Source: Teredinibacter waterburyi (GTDB lineage: Bacteria > Pseudomonadota > Gammaproteobacteria > Pseudomonadales > Cellvibrionaceae). Taken from it: DNA of 64,000 nt. Below are positions 9,593 to 18,775 of the stretch, one piece after another (position 1 is the stretch's first letter; each line of letters opens with the position of its first letter). The notes under the pieces were generated by a model. It made no database searches and was not told the DNA's origin. It saw only the letters and a program-made list of their open reading frames with translations. The stretch lies in assembly GCF_001922985.1 (NCBI RefSeq), contig NZ_MRUH01000123.1, positions 122,256 to 186,255 of the forward strand, read 5' to 3'. The translations under genes and the position numbers were made by a program.

Positions 9593-10570
9593 GTGGCTTT
9601 CTTTTCCCGCAATGTGCGACAGGTGCGATGGATTGGCATTATCGTCGTTGTCGCGGCAATCTTTTTCAATCTCTGGTTACTGTTCCTTTATCGCTTGCCC
9701 GGTAAAACACTGTTTTGGATGTCCTTGCAAAATGCAGGGCACTCCCTCGCTTTTCTTGAGCTTTCCCTCGCACTTTGCTACGCCGCTACGTTTTACTTTC
9801 ATCGTCGCTTGGGTGTGGTTGCTCTAATGGTGATTGGCATTTTGTGTTTGCTTTTTGGCGGCATGGTAGAGGTGGTACAGGGGTTTGTCGGTAGGCAGTC
9901 CAGCTGGAGCGACCTTGGTTTAGATGGCGTTGGCACTTTTGCTGGGCTGTTAACCTACGGCGCTTTTCATTTTAGTCCCACATCTCGCTATCGCTACATC
10001 CGTTGGCTGTTGATACCAATCGCGCTAGGCGTTATGAGCCGCGCATTGTTTACACCGCTAAAGTACGCCGTAGCCGAGCAGGTGGTTAGGGCCGAATTGC
10101 CGCTGTTAGCCGATTTTGATAGCCGCTGGTTAAATGTTTTTGTTTCCAAAACATCGAGTGCTGTACTTAAGTTTGAAGCGCCGCCACCCGAATGGAAGGG
10201 TCACTCAACTCAGGTTGCGCGTCTTCAAATTTGGCCTGGTAGTTGGCCGGGAATTCAATTTTACGGGGTTGTACGGGATTGGAGTAATTACGACTATCTA
10301 GTATTCGATTTGTTTAGCGCAGAATCTGAAAACGCAAAAATGTATTTGCGTATTAACGACCTTAATCACAATCATCGCTACTCCGATCGATACAATCGTT
10401 CTATTACGGTAAAACCAGGCTATCAGCAGATCCGTATTCCTCTGGGCAAGGTTAAAGCTGGTCCGGCCGAGCGTGAAATGGATATGAGTAAAATCAAGGA
10501 AGTTATTTTTTATGCGTATCGGACAAAGACCGCGCGTACGTTTTATTTGGATAACCTGCGTTTACAGTAA
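9593..10570 (+). CDS. VanZ-like membrane protein with C-terminal beta-sandwich domain
   Basis: The N-terminal half has four or five membrane segments and resembles the VanZ family (DKNAHxxxF-type core, here LQNAGHSLAFLELSLAL and VEVVQGFVGRQSSWSDLGLDGVG). The C-terminal ~130 residues look like a galactose-binding-type jelly roll (YDYLVFDLFSAESENAKMYLRIND, ending YLDNLRLQ). The frame opens at TTG 9536, 2 bases after metZ, but the GTG at 9593 has AAAAGGA six bases upstream and is the better start, giving 325 residues. The function is not known; a membrane-anchored carbohydrate-binding role is a guess. Confidence 0.7.
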   Translation: MAFFSRNVRQVRWIGIIVVVAAIFFNLWLLFLYRLPGKTLFWMSLQNAGHSLAFLELSLALCYAATFYFHRRLGVVALMVIGILCLLFGGMVEVVQGFVGRQSSWSDLGLDGVGTFAGLLTYGAFHFSPTSRYRYIRWLLIPIALGVMSRALFTPLKYAVAEQVVRAELPLLADFDSRWLNVFVSKTSSAVLKFEAPPPEWKGHSTQVARLQIWPGSWPGIQFYGVVRDWSNYDYLVFDLFSAESENAKMYLRINDLNHNHRYSDRYNRSITVKPGYQQIRIPLGKVKAGPAEREMDMSKIKEVIFYAYRTKTARTFYLDNLRLQ

Positions 10571-10724
10571 CGGGTTTTATCGAAACGTTCATATGCGTGC
10601 TAAATCATTTAGCGGCTAAGCCTATTCATTATTACCCATCTCTCAGAAAAGCTCGTGCAGCAATAAGCGCCATTGATAGTAAAGCCGACTACAAAACCGA
10701 CCAGATAGGAACTATGCTTCCAAG

Positions 10725-11663
10725 ATGAATAATACAATTTCAGCACTCACGACTCAGATCGGTACCGTTCTTTTGGGCAAAGAGCCTCAGGTTAAGCTGG
10801 CGCTTGCGTGTCTGTTTGCGAAAGGACATTTGTTGATTGAAGATTTGCCGGGAATGGGCAAAACCACCTTGGCGCAGTGTTTGTCACGGGTGTTGGGATT
10901 GGCGTACCAGCGGGTGCAATTTACCAGCGATTTACTGCCGGGGGACATTCTTGGCAGCGCCGTCTATGAGCGTGAAAAATCTCAGTTTCACTTCCACCCA
11001 GGGCCGGTTTTTACTCAGGTGCTATTGGCCGACGAAATTAATCGTTCTACCCCTAAAACACAAAGTGCATTGTTAGAGGCAATGGAAGAGCGCCAAGTGA
11101 CGGTAGAGGGTGAAACTCGACCACTCCCGGAACCTTTTTTTGTGATTGCCACGCAAAACCCCTTGTCGCAGGCGGGAACCTATCCCTTGCCCGAGTCACA
11201 GCTAGATCGATTCCTTATGCGTATTTCGTTGGGTTATCCTAATCGAAAAGCCGAGCGGCAACTTTTTGAGGGTGTCGACCCGCGTGCGCGCTTAGCTGAG
11301 ATCGAACCGGTTATCGATTTGCCCCAGTTGCAGAGCCTTCAGGCGCAAGTACAAGACGTAAAGGCCACTCAGCAGTTGCTGGATTATTTACAGCGCATGG
11401 TGGAATTTACCCGCAATGATGAAAGCTTCACCTACGGGCTATCACCCCGTGGCGCCATGGCGTGGCTGCGCGCGGCTAAGGCTTGGGCCTTAATCGACAA
11501 CCGAGAATACCTCTTACCCGATGATTTACAGGCCGTCATGTCGGCGGTTGTGGGGCACCGAGTTCGTGGGGTTCACTCCCATTCGGTAAGTGGGCAGGCG
11601 AGTCCAGCACGCAGTTTGGTCGACCATTTACTCAACAGCGTGAGCGTGATTGAAACGCGTTGA
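10725..11663 (+). CDS. MoxR-family AAA ATPase
   Basis: A 312-residue AAA+ protein with Walker A GMGKTT, Walker B LLADEINR, sensor motif FVIATQNP and the MoxR-type lid domain (YGLSPRGAMAWLRAAKAWAL). MoxR ATPases act as chaperones that help assemble or activate partner proteins, often those with DUF58 or von Willebrand domains. Here the DUF58 and transglutaminase genes follow in overlap, a widely conserved trio. No von Willebrand-domain gene is adjacent, so the cluster is the short form. Confidence 0.93.
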   Translation: MNNTISALTTQIGTVLLGKEPQVKLALACLFAKGHLLIEDLPGMGKTTLAQCLSRVLGLAYQRVQFTSDLLPGDILGSAVYEREKSQFHFHPGPVFTQVLLADEINRSTPKTQSALLEAMEERQVTVEGETRPLPEPFFVIATQNPLSQAGTYPLPESQLDRFLMRISLGYPNRKAERQLFEGVDPRARLAEIEPVIDLPQLQSLQAQVQDVKATQQLLDYLQRMVEFTRNDESFTYGLSPRGAMAWLRAAKAWALIDNREYLLPDDLQAVMSAVVGHRVRGVHSHSVSGQASPARSLVDHLLNSVSVIETR

Positions 11664-11683
11664 ATACGCGAGCGGTGAGCCCT

Positions 11684-12733
11684 ATGGACCCAGCCTCGAA
11701 AATGTCAAAACCTTCTGGTGTCAGTGGTTTTTTTTCAGCGTTATTTGATCCGTTGTTCAGCGCTTTACGGTTGCGCGCCGAGGTGCGATTTTTTCGCTGG
11801 GTAGACAAACATACCCCCGCCGATAACCGGCATCTATTAACCCGTAAAAAACTCTATATATTCCCCAGCTGGCGCGGTATTGGCTTTATTGGTGTGGTGC
11901 TGTTGTTATGGCTGTTGGGAACGAACTATCAGAATAACCCCATTCTTGGGCTCTCATTCCTGCTGACCAGTATTTTGGTGGTGGCGATTCTGCGAACTCA
12001 CGCGAATCTTTCCGGCTTAGATATTACCTATGTGGGGGCAGGGCAGGCCCATGCCGGTAGCGAGGTTGATTTTCATTTTAAATTGACGAGTTCGTCCGGC
12101 CGCTTTGTTGAAAATCTTGAAGCTAAGTGGCAGCGCAGCGAGCAAAGACTAATTCATATTGATGTGCCCCCCGCCGAGATGGTTACAATTTCTGTGCCTT
12201 TATTCGCGCCGCAACGAGGCTGGTTAAAGCCCGGGCGTTTATTGTTAGAAAGTCACTTTCCGCTTGGAATATTACGTTGCTGGACTTGGCTGGTGTGGGA
12301 CGCTCAGGCGTTGATTTATCCGCGCTTGGTTGAGACAGACAAACCGAGTCAAGGCGGTGGCGAGGGTGAAGATGAGGGCTTTCATCCGCTTCGTGGTGGT
12401 GATGATTTTAGCGGTCTTCGCGAGTTTCGAGCCGGTGATTCGTTAAAACATATTGCGTGGAAGGTTTACGCGCGTGAACGAGGTTTATATGTAAAAGAGT
12501 TCGGCCAGAACTTGTCGCGAGAACTCTGGCTAAGCCTAGACCTATTGCCAACTTCCGATTTGGAAGAGGGTTTATCAATGTTGAGCTACCTCGCCGTGGC
12601 GCTTCATCGCGAAGATGAATTTTATGGTTTGCGACTGCCAGGGGTTACCCTCGCCCCCAATCGAGGTGAGGATCATAAGCGCAAAGTGCTGGAGCATTTG
12701 GCTTTGTTCGGCCTTGGCGATAGTGTTTCGTGA
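11684..12733 (+). CDS. DUF58 domain protein
   Basis: About 349 residues with two adjacent membrane segments near the N-terminus (GIGFIGVVLLLWLLGTN and LSFLLTSILVVAILRTH) and a C-terminal DUF58 domain marked by GDDFSGLREFRAGDSLKHIAWKVYARE. The frame is open from TTG 11660, which would overlap the moxR stop. The ATG at 11684 has GGTGAG five bases upstream and is my preferred start. Family function is unproven but always tied to MoxR; the gene overlaps the next one by four bases, so the three are cotranscribed. Confidence 0.9.
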   Translation: MDPASKMSKPSGVSGFFSALFDPLFSALRLRAEVRFFRWVDKHTPADNRHLLTRKKLYIFPSWRGIGFIGVVLLLWLLGTNYQNNPILGLSFLLTSILVVAILRTHANLSGLDITYVGAGQAHAGSEVDFHFKLTSSSGRFVENLEAKWQRSEQRLIHIDVPPAEMVTISVPLFAPQRGWLKPGRLLLESHFPLGILRCWTWLVWDAQALIYPRLVETDKPSQGGGEGEDEGFHPLRGGDDFSGLREFRAGDSLKHIAWKVYARERGLYVKEFGQNLSRELWLSLDLLPTSDLEEGLSMLSYLAVALHREDEFYGLRLPGVTLAPNRGEDHKRKVLEHLALFGLGDSVS

Positions 12734-14823
12734 AGCGCGCAGCGGGAAGTGTAGCGGGCCGCAACGGCAGTGATTCCACTTATAGCTCTGAAGCTAGCGG
12801 CGGCGATATGGCCGAGCATTTGGCGCAGACTCAGGTAAATCGATCGGCCTTGGCTTGGATGTTTGTGGCACAGGGTTTAACGCTTCTACCCTTGTTTTTC
12901 TATTTGCCTAAATGGTTGCCTTTCCTCTGGGCGGCCGCCGTTATTCTGCGTGTTCAGGTGTTTCGCGGTGTTTGGGGTTTTCCCAGTTCGACGGTCAAAG
13001 CTTTACTCGGGGCTGTGGGGGTAGGCGGGCTCTATTTAAGTTTTAATCGCTTCCTTGGTATCGAGCCTATGGTGGCGTTTCTTGTTTTAGCCTTCACTCT
13101 GAAGCTGGTAGAGGTTAAATCTCGCAACGATTTACTGTTGGTTTTGTATATCGGTTTTGTGGCCATCGCCGCGCAACTTATTTTTAATCAAACCCTGTGG
13201 TTGAGTTTTTACGGCGTGGCTTGCACGCTGGTGTTGTTAGCTGCACTGCAGTCACTATTTCAGCATCGACATTTGCGCTGGCGTCGCCAGCTCAAACACT
13301 CGCTCGTTATTTTGCTGCAAGCTATTCCGGTCATGCTACTGCTCTTCATTACTATGCCTCGGCTCGGTCAAATTTGGTCAGTTCCATTGATTCAGGAACA
13401 GGCAAAAATGGGCTTTAGTGAGGATATGTCGCCCGGTGACCTTGCGAATCTTGCACGTAATAACGCAATTGCTTTTCGCGTTAGCTTTAACGAGGGCGAT
13501 ATTCCAGCGCCTCAAAACCGCTACTGGCGCGGTTTAGTGTTGGACGCGTTTGACGGCCGTAAATGGGAGCGAAAGCAGCGCTGGTACCCGATTATCAATG
13601 GTGCTCGCAGCAGTTCGCAGCTGCATCCTGATTGGCGCCTCAACAACCTCGAACCTGAGCAGCGTTACGACTACAGCGTCATGTTGGAGCCTCACGGTTA
13701 TTCGTGGCTGTTTACGTTGATGCCAGCGGTTAAGGTTGAAAGCCAAGCCCTGCGCACTCTCTTCACTAACAACTATTTATTGCTCGCAACAGAACGTGTT
13801 ACAGCGCGAAGCTACTACAAGGTGCAATCACTGCAGCGCTATAGTGTGAGTACCGAGCAGCTTTCGGTTGATGAACGTGATGTGCAATTGGCTTTGCCAA
13901 AAGTGGGCAACCCCGGCTCCCGTCGATTAGTGGCTGATTGGCAAGCGCAAAATTTGAGTGCAGAAGCGATCGTGAATAGAGCCTTAGCGATGTTTGGTGA
14001 CGATTTCACCTATACATTGCAACCGCCAACACTCGGCGTAGATTCGATTGATGAGTTTCTATTCGAGTCTCAGCGTGGGTTTTGCGAACACTTTGCCTCG
14101 GCGTTTACATTTCTAATGCGTGCTGCCGGTATTCCCGCTCGCGTAGTGGTGGGCTATCAGGGCGGGGAGTACAAAACCGGCAGTGAACATTTAGTTGTGC
14201 GTCAATCTGACGCGCATGCTTGGGCTGAGATTTGGTTAGAGGGGCGCGGCTGGATTCGGGTTGACCCAACTGCGGCTGTCGCTCCCGCGCGAATTGAGCG
14301 CGGTTTTTCCGAATCTTTAAACGCCTCGGATAGTGACTTGGTGAGGGTAGGAGCAGACGCGGGGTTTGCGGGTATGTGGGTGTATCGAATGCAATCACGT
14401 ATTGAACAGTGGGATTATCTTTGGCACAAAACCGTGTTGAGCTGGGATAACGAAAAGAAGTCACAAACACTGCAGCGTTTACTCGGGTCTCTGGATCCGT
14501 GGCGCACGGCGCTATTTTTCATCGGCAGTCTTTTCGGCCTTTTGGGGCTGTATTTCTTGATGGGTTTGGCATTGCGGTCACGACCACGCTTGGCCTTGGA
14601 AACACAGTTGTTAAATCGCGCGAAAGCGCGTCTATCATCCCGCGGGTTTATATCGAACCCATCTGAAACACCGCGCGCATTTGCCGCGCGGGTAAAAAGC
14701 GAATTTCCGCAATTGGGCACTCAATTCGATGACATTGTCAGTAGCTATGAGCGCGTCGCTTATCGTGCTCAGCCTCAGGCTATCGCCTTGCTACGTCGCC
14801 GCGTTGCTAAGTTCAGGCCCTAA
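12730..14823 (+). CDS. TgpA-like transmembrane transglutaminase (DUF3488 / transglutaminase core / DUF4129)
   Basis: A 697-residue inner-membrane protein with a cluster of about six membrane segments in the first 200 residues (DUF3488) and a periplasmic transglutaminase core. The catalytic triad sits in QRGFCEHFASAF (Cys), QSDAHAWAEIWL (His) and GWIRVDPTAAV (Asp). A final membrane segment (FFIGSLFGLLGLYFLMGLAL) and a cytoplasmic DUF4129 tail follow. TgpA is essential in Pseudomonas aeruginosa; its substrate is unknown. The GTG start at 12730 overlaps the DUF58 stop (GTGA). An ATG at 12808 is an alternative. Confidence 0.92.
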   Translation: MKRAAGSVAGRNGSDSTYSSEASGGDMAEHLAQTQVNRSALAWMFVAQGLTLLPLFFYLPKWLPFLWAAAVILRVQVFRGVWGFPSSTVKALLGAVGVGGLYLSFNRFLGIEPMVAFLVLAFTLKLVEVKSRNDLLLVLYIGFVAIAAQLIFNQTLWLSFYGVACTLVLLAALQSLFQHRHLRWRRQLKHSLVILLQAIPVMLLLFITMPRLGQIWSVPLIQEQAKMGFSEDMSPGDLANLARNNAIAFRVSFNEGDIPAPQNRYWRGLVLDAFDGRKWERKQRWYPIINGARSSSQLHPDWRLNNLEPEQRYDYSVMLEPHGYSWLFTLMPAVKVESQALRTLFTNNYLLLATERVTARSYYKVQSLQRYSVSTEQLSVDERDVQLALPKVGNPGSRRLVADWQAQNLSAEAIVNRALAMFGDDFTYTLQPPTLGVDSIDEFLFESQRGFCEHFASAFTFLMRAAGIPARVVVGYQGGEYKTGSEHLVVRQSDAHAWAEIWLEGRGWIRVDPTAAVAPARIERGFSESLNASDSDLVRVGADAGFAGMWVYRMQSRIEQWDYLWHKTVLSWDNEKKSQTLQRLLGSLDPWRTALFFIGSLFGLLGLYFLMGLALRSRPRLALETQLLNRAKARLSSRGFISNPSETPRAFAARVKSEFPQLGTQFDDIVSSYERVAYRAQPQAIALLRRRVAKFRP

Positions 14824-15162
14824 TTCAGGCGTGGTTTAGGTCTTGATTTATGCTTGTGTCCGGCCCGGTTTTAGACGCTAAGCCACCTTGCTTTTTCAGC
14901 GCTGAACTGTGTCGAAATCAGTAATGCTCTGTGGTATTGTTGCACCACTCTGACGCAGGGCGATTTTTAGCGCTGCTCACGGCACTTTCGACTCTTGTTA
15001 GAGTTTGAGTGCCTTAAGTAGAACTGGCCGCTGGGCTTAGCCTGACGCCTTCGTAAGATTGGAAAACGACAATAATAAAAGGCGCTAGCCTTAATTTGGT
15101 GCAATCTTGCCCCCAAAATCGACAAGAATATAAAAAAGAATAATTCGAATTAGGAGCGATAA
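14824..15162 (+). other. Intergenic region before amtB
   Basis: No convincing gene is seen in these 339 bases. They must hold the amtB promoter: a sigma70-like pair is listed separately at 15107-15134. A GG/GC pair at 15098-15110 resembles a sigma54 site but has 9 instead of 10 intervening bases. A strong Shine-Dalgarno sequence (TAGGAGCG) stands before the amtB ATG. Confidence 0.5.
15107..15134 (+). promoter_or_regulatory. Candidate amtB promoter
   Basis: TTGCCC (15107-15112) and TATAAA (15129-15134) are separated by 16 bases and lie about 30 bases before the amtB start codon, leaving a short leader. An imperfect sigma54-like GG/GC overlaps it. amtB is nitrogen-controlled in most relatives, so either could matter. 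Confidence 0.4.
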
Positions 15163-16455
15163 ATGAAAATCTCTGTTTGTCTTGCGGCGGCGCTGGCAAT
15201 GCTATTCCCGAGCCTGGCTATGGCCGATGAGCTTAGCGGTTCCAATACCGCATGGATCTTGACTGCAACGGCTTTAGTTTTGTTTATGACCTTGCCGGGT
15301 TTATCACTATTTTATGGTGGTTTGGTTAGGACCAAGAACGTGCTGTCGGTGTTGATGCAATGTTTCGGCATCGCCTGTATGGCGTCCTTGGTTTGGTTGG
15401 CGTTTGGCTATAGCCTAGCGTTCGGCGAAGGTAATTTGTTGATTGGTGATTTTAGCAACGCGTTTTTCGCTGCAATAGGCAAGGATACGCTAGCGGGTGA
15501 TATCCCTGAGTCACTGTTCGCAATCTTTCAAATGACCTTTGTGATCATAACCCCAGCGCTGATTGTTGGTGCCTTCGCGGAGCGGATGAAATTTTCTTCG
15601 GTGATGATTTTTAGCTTGTTGTGGATCATTTTCGTATACGCACCCGTGTGTCACTGGGTGTGGGGTGGCGGCTGGTTGGCGCAAATGGGGTTGCTCGACT
15701 TTGCCGGTGGTACGGTTGTTCACGTTACCGCTGGTGTGGCGGCGCTCGTTACCGCACTAATGATCGGCAATCGCAATGGCTTCCCGGATCAGGCGATGCC
15801 GCCTCATAATATGACCATGACCGTCACCGGTGCTGGCATGTTGTGGGTGGGTTGGTTCGGCTTTAACGCTGGTAGCGCTTTGGCGGCAAATGGCGACGCC
15901 GCTATGGCGATGTTGGTAACCCATATTTCGGCTGCTGCTGGCTCATTAGCTTGGATGACAATGGAGTGGAGCAAGTTTGGTAAGCCGAGTGTGCTAGGTA
16001 TTGTTACCGGTATGGTCGCAGGCTTAGGTACGATTACACCTGCGTCTGGTTATGTTGGCCCCATGGGAGCGGTGGTAATAGGCTTAACCGCGGGTATTGT
16101 ATGTTTTTACGCTACGCAGTTTATTAAGCGTAAGTTGATAATTGATGACTCCTTGGATGTTTTCCCCGTGCACGGTGTTGGTGGTATTCTCGGGACTATT
16201 GCGGCGGGGATCTTCTCGTCTACTGAATTGGGTATTTTTTCCGGCTTTGGTTTCGGCGACGGCAATGAAACCATGTTTGCACAGGTTAAAGTCCAAGTCA
16301 TTGGTGTGGCCGCTACAGGGGTCTATACCGCGTTAGTGACCTTTTTATTGATCAAATTTACCGGCCTGCTGACGGGTGGTATTCGTGTCAGTCGCGACGA
16401 AGAAACTCAGGGCTTGGATATAGTGCAGCACGAAGAGTCTGGCTATAAACTGTAA
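15163..16455 (+). CDS. amtB: Ammonium transporter AmtB
   Basis: A 430-residue Amt/Rh-family channel with a cleavable signal peptide (MKISVCLAAALAMLFPSLAMA) followed by eleven membrane segments. Conserved pore segments include GLSLFYGGLVRTKNVLSVLMQC, the twin-histidine regions in VVHVTAGVAALV and DVFPVHGVGGILG, and MLWVGWFGFNAGSALAANG. The cytoplasmic tail ending in EETQGLDIVQHEESGYKL keeps the segment that binds PII proteins, although no glnK gene is adjacent. It is transcribed alone, with a strong terminator downstream. Confidence 0.96.
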   Translation: MKISVCLAAALAMLFPSLAMADELSGSNTAWILTATALVLFMTLPGLSLFYGGLVRTKNVLSVLMQCFGIACMASLVWLAFGYSLAFGEGNLLIGDFSNAFFAAIGKDTLAGDIPESLFAIFQMTFVIITPALIVGAFAERMKFSSVMIFSLLWIIFVYAPVCHWVWGGGWLAQMGLLDFAGGTVVHVTAGVAALVTALMIGNRNGFPDQAMPPHNMTMTVTGAGMLWVGWFGFNAGSALAANGDAAMAMLVTHISAAAGSLAWMTMEWSKFGKPSVLGIVTGMVAGLGTITPASGYVGPMGAVVIGLTAGIVCFYATQFIKRKLIIDDSLDVFPVHGVGGILGTIAAGIFSSTELGIFSGFGFGDGNETMFAQVKVQVIGVAATGVYTALVTFLLIKFTGLLTGGIRVSRDEETQGLDIVQHEESGYKL

Positions 16456-16497
16456 TAAACCGGCTTGGGCGCAAGCTTGAGTAGGTCTTAACGGGAA

Positions 16498-16529
16498 GGG
16501 TTCTAAGCGTTGTTTAGAACCCTTTTTTT
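16498..16529 (+). terminator. Terminator after amtB
   Basis: GGGTTCTAA (16498-16506) and TTAGAACCC (16514-16522) form a perfect 9-bp stem with a 7-nt loop, followed by seven T. Confidence 0.9.
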
Positions 16530-16566
16530 GTTTTTCGCCTCAAAACTGGGGCTAAACTGAGTAATA

Positions 16567-17787
16567 ATGCATTCTGTTCGCGTTTTTTTAACAGCACATG
16601 GCGCCGCGTCATTTGCCACTGGTATTCACCAGGTTTTATTGGCGTGGTTATCGATTCAGCTCTTACATTTAACCTCTGTTGAGATTGGTTGGGTGCAATG
16701 CGCTGCGCTGTTGCCGACGATTGGTTGGATGTTGGTGGCGGGGGTTTGGGCTGATCGTACTCGGCCGATACTGTTAATGGTATTAGCCCAAATTTTAATG
16801 GTGTTGAGTTTTATAGGGCTGGCGTTGTTGGTGTATAAAAACAGCCTAAATTTTTCCTATTTACTTGTATATGCCGTGCTCGTTGGGACGGCTAATGCTT
16901 TTGTTCAGCCTGTACGCGAGAAAATCGTCGGGGAACTATCCGATCATAGTTTGCAAATTAAAATTTCACGGGCGAGCTTAGTGCAATTTAGTTTGCAGAG
17001 TTTGGGTATTGTGTTGGCCTCATATTCGGAATATGTTGGTTTGCTGGCAATTATTGGAGCCCAGATAATCGCGACACTTATCTCTGCTGCGCTGCTCTAT
17101 AGGCTTAGTCTGCAAAAATTGAGTGTTGCAGCTGAGCCTCCCGGGCGTGAACTCAGTTCAAATCTAGAACGAGGTTTTCGAACCGAACTCAAGCAGGGGA
17201 TAGCGTTTGTTCTGAAAGATAAACCAATGGGCCATTTGTTGGCGTTGATTGCTTTTAACGGTTTCGTTCACATGGGCGTTTTCTTGGTGGCGGTACCTAT
17301 AATTGCGCGTGACGTGTACCACCTTAATGCGCTCCAATACGGTATGCTGCAATTTAGTTTTGTCGCTGGAATGTTGTTGGCTTATTTACTGTTGTTGAAT
17401 AAACCCAAGCAACATTTCCCTGGGCAGGGCGCATTATTTAGCTTGCTTTATTCTGCAATCGTCGGCTTCGCGCTCGCTCGGACGCCGACATTGACAGGCC
17501 TTTATATGCTGTTAGTTTTTTGGGGATGGGTTGCGGGGCATTCGTCAACCCACTGTCGTGTTGTACTGCAACAACTTGCGGCTAAGCAACCGGAGTTAAA
17601 AGGGCGGTTGGTGTCGATTTATCAGATGACGCTTTTTGGTATGGCTCCGCTCGGCGCTTTGGTGGTCGGTTATGTAGCGGAATATCATGCCGTCGGGGAG
17701 CTCTTTCAGGCGATGGCTATCGCTAGTGTGTTATTGTTTGTAGTCTTTTTATTTAGTCGCTCACTGTGGCAAATTCGCCAAGAATGA
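16567..17787 (+). CDS. Major facilitator superfamily transporter
   Basis: A 406-residue protein with twelve hydrophobic segments and the MFS loop motif GVWADRTRPILLMV between segments 2 and 3. It resembles the small drug/metabolite exporter type (MFS_1 or MFS_3 Pfam families), but the substrate cannot be read from the sequence. It starts 37 bases after the amtB terminator and ends 33 bases before the stomatin-like gene. Nothing ties it functionally to either. Confidence 0.8.
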   Translation: MHSVRVFLTAHGAASFATGIHQVLLAWLSIQLLHLTSVEIGWVQCAALLPTIGWMLVAGVWADRTRPILLMVLAQILMVLSFIGLALLVYKNSLNFSYLLVYAVLVGTANAFVQPVREKIVGELSDHSLQIKISRASLVQFSLQSLGIVLASYSEYVGLLAIIGAQIIATLISAALLYRLSLQKLSVAAEPPGRELSSNLERGFRTELKQGIAFVLKDKPMGHLLALIAFNGFVHMGVFLVAVPIIARDVYHLNALQYGMLQFSFVAGMLLAYLLLLNKPKQHFPGQGALFSLLYSAIVGFALARTPTLTGLYMLLVFWGWVAGHSSTHCRVVLQQLAAKQPELKGRLVSIYQMTLFGMAPLGALVVGYVAEYHAVGELFQAMAIASVLLFVVFLFSRSLWQIRQE

Positions 17788-17820
17788 TTTTTATGCTTTT
17801 CACTTCACTAGGAGATAGAA

Positions 17821-18762
17821 ATGGACGCTCAAACACTTGTAGGTAATATTTTTTCGATTCAGGCTTTTGTGCTGATTTTTATTATCTTCCTGCTGACAAA
17901 GTTAATTCGCTTTGTGCCGCAAAATAGCGCTTATGTGATTGAGCGTTTCGGTAAGTACAATCGTACTCTCGACGCGGGTATGAACCTTGTAATTCCGTTA
18001 TTCGAGAGGGTTGCGCACAATCGTTCATTAAAAGAACAAGCGGTAGATGTTCCCAGTCAGGGCGCTATTACGCGCGATAATATTTCCCTTACGGTTGATG
18101 GAGTGTTGTATTTTCGGGTAATCGACGCTTACAGAGCCTCCTACGGTGTAGAGGATTATAGCTTCGCTGTTGTGCAGTTAGCGCAAACAACCATGCGTTC
18201 AGAAATCGGCAAAATGGAATTGGATAAAACCTTTGAAGAGCGTGATGTTTTGAATACTAATATTGTTCAAGCCATAAACGAAGCCGCGGAACCTTGGGGT
18301 GTTGTGGTATTGCGCTACGAAATTAAAGATATTATTCCACCGCAGTCCGTGATGTCGGCAATGGAATCACAAATGCGTGCTGAGCGTGAGCGTCGCGCTA
18401 AAATTCTTGAGTCTGAAGGTGATAAGCAGGCGGTCATTAATCGCGCCGAGGGCGATCGTCAGTCGCAGGTATTGGCAGCAGAGGGTGACAAGCAGCAGCA
18501 AATTTTATCGGCTCAGGGTGAAGCTGAGGCGATTATGGCGGTTGCGCAGGCGCAGGCGGATGCCTTGCGTGTTATCGGCTCGGTATCGAGTACGGTTGAA
18601 GGTCAGTCGGCTGTACAGTTGGATTTGGCGACTAAAGCGATTGAGGCGCGTCATGCTATTGCCAAAGAATCTTCAGTAGTTTTGTTGCCCGATCAAGGTA
18701 CTGATCCGGCGTCAGTGGTAGCCCAGGCGATGGCGGTTTTGAACGCAACTAAGGCTAAATAG
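17821..18762 (+). CDS. SPFH/Band 7 stomatin-like protein (QmcA type)
   Basis: A 313-residue protein with one N-terminal membrane segment (FVLIFIIFLLTKLIRFV) and an SPFH/Band 7 domain (about residues 30-200) with the AYVIERFGKYNRTLDAGMN start. A long alanine- and glutamate-rich coiled coil follows (AEGDRQSQVLAAEGDKQQQIL). Such proteins form large cage-like oligomers in membrane microdomains and modulate proteases. It has a good ribosome site (AGGAGATAG) and is followed after 13 bases by an NfeD-type gene, the usual partner. Confidence 0.92.
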   Translation: MDAQTLVGNIFSIQAFVLIFIIFLLTKLIRFVPQNSAYVIERFGKYNRTLDAGMNLVIPLFERVAHNRSLKEQAVDVPSQGAITRDNISLTVDGVLYFRVIDAYRASYGVEDYSFAVVQLAQTTMRSEIGKMELDKTFEERDVLNTNIVQAINEAAEPWGVVVLRYEIKDIIPPQSVMSAMESQMRAERERRAKILESEGDKQAVINRAEGDRQSQVLAAEGDKQQQILSAQGEAEAIMAVAQAQADALRVIGSVSSTVEGQSAVQLDLATKAIEARHAIAKESSVVLLPDQGTDPASVVAQAMAVLNATKAK

Positions 18763-18775
18763 TGGGGCGACAACT

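Noticed and set aside
14105..14720. Long reverse-strand frames inside the transglutaminase gene
   Set aside because: They are antisense to well-conserved catalytic and membrane segments and have no start signals or recognisable domains.
15098..15110. Sigma54 promoter before amtB
   Set aside because: The GG and GC elements are separated by 9 bases instead of the required 10, so it is mentioned only as a weak alternative.
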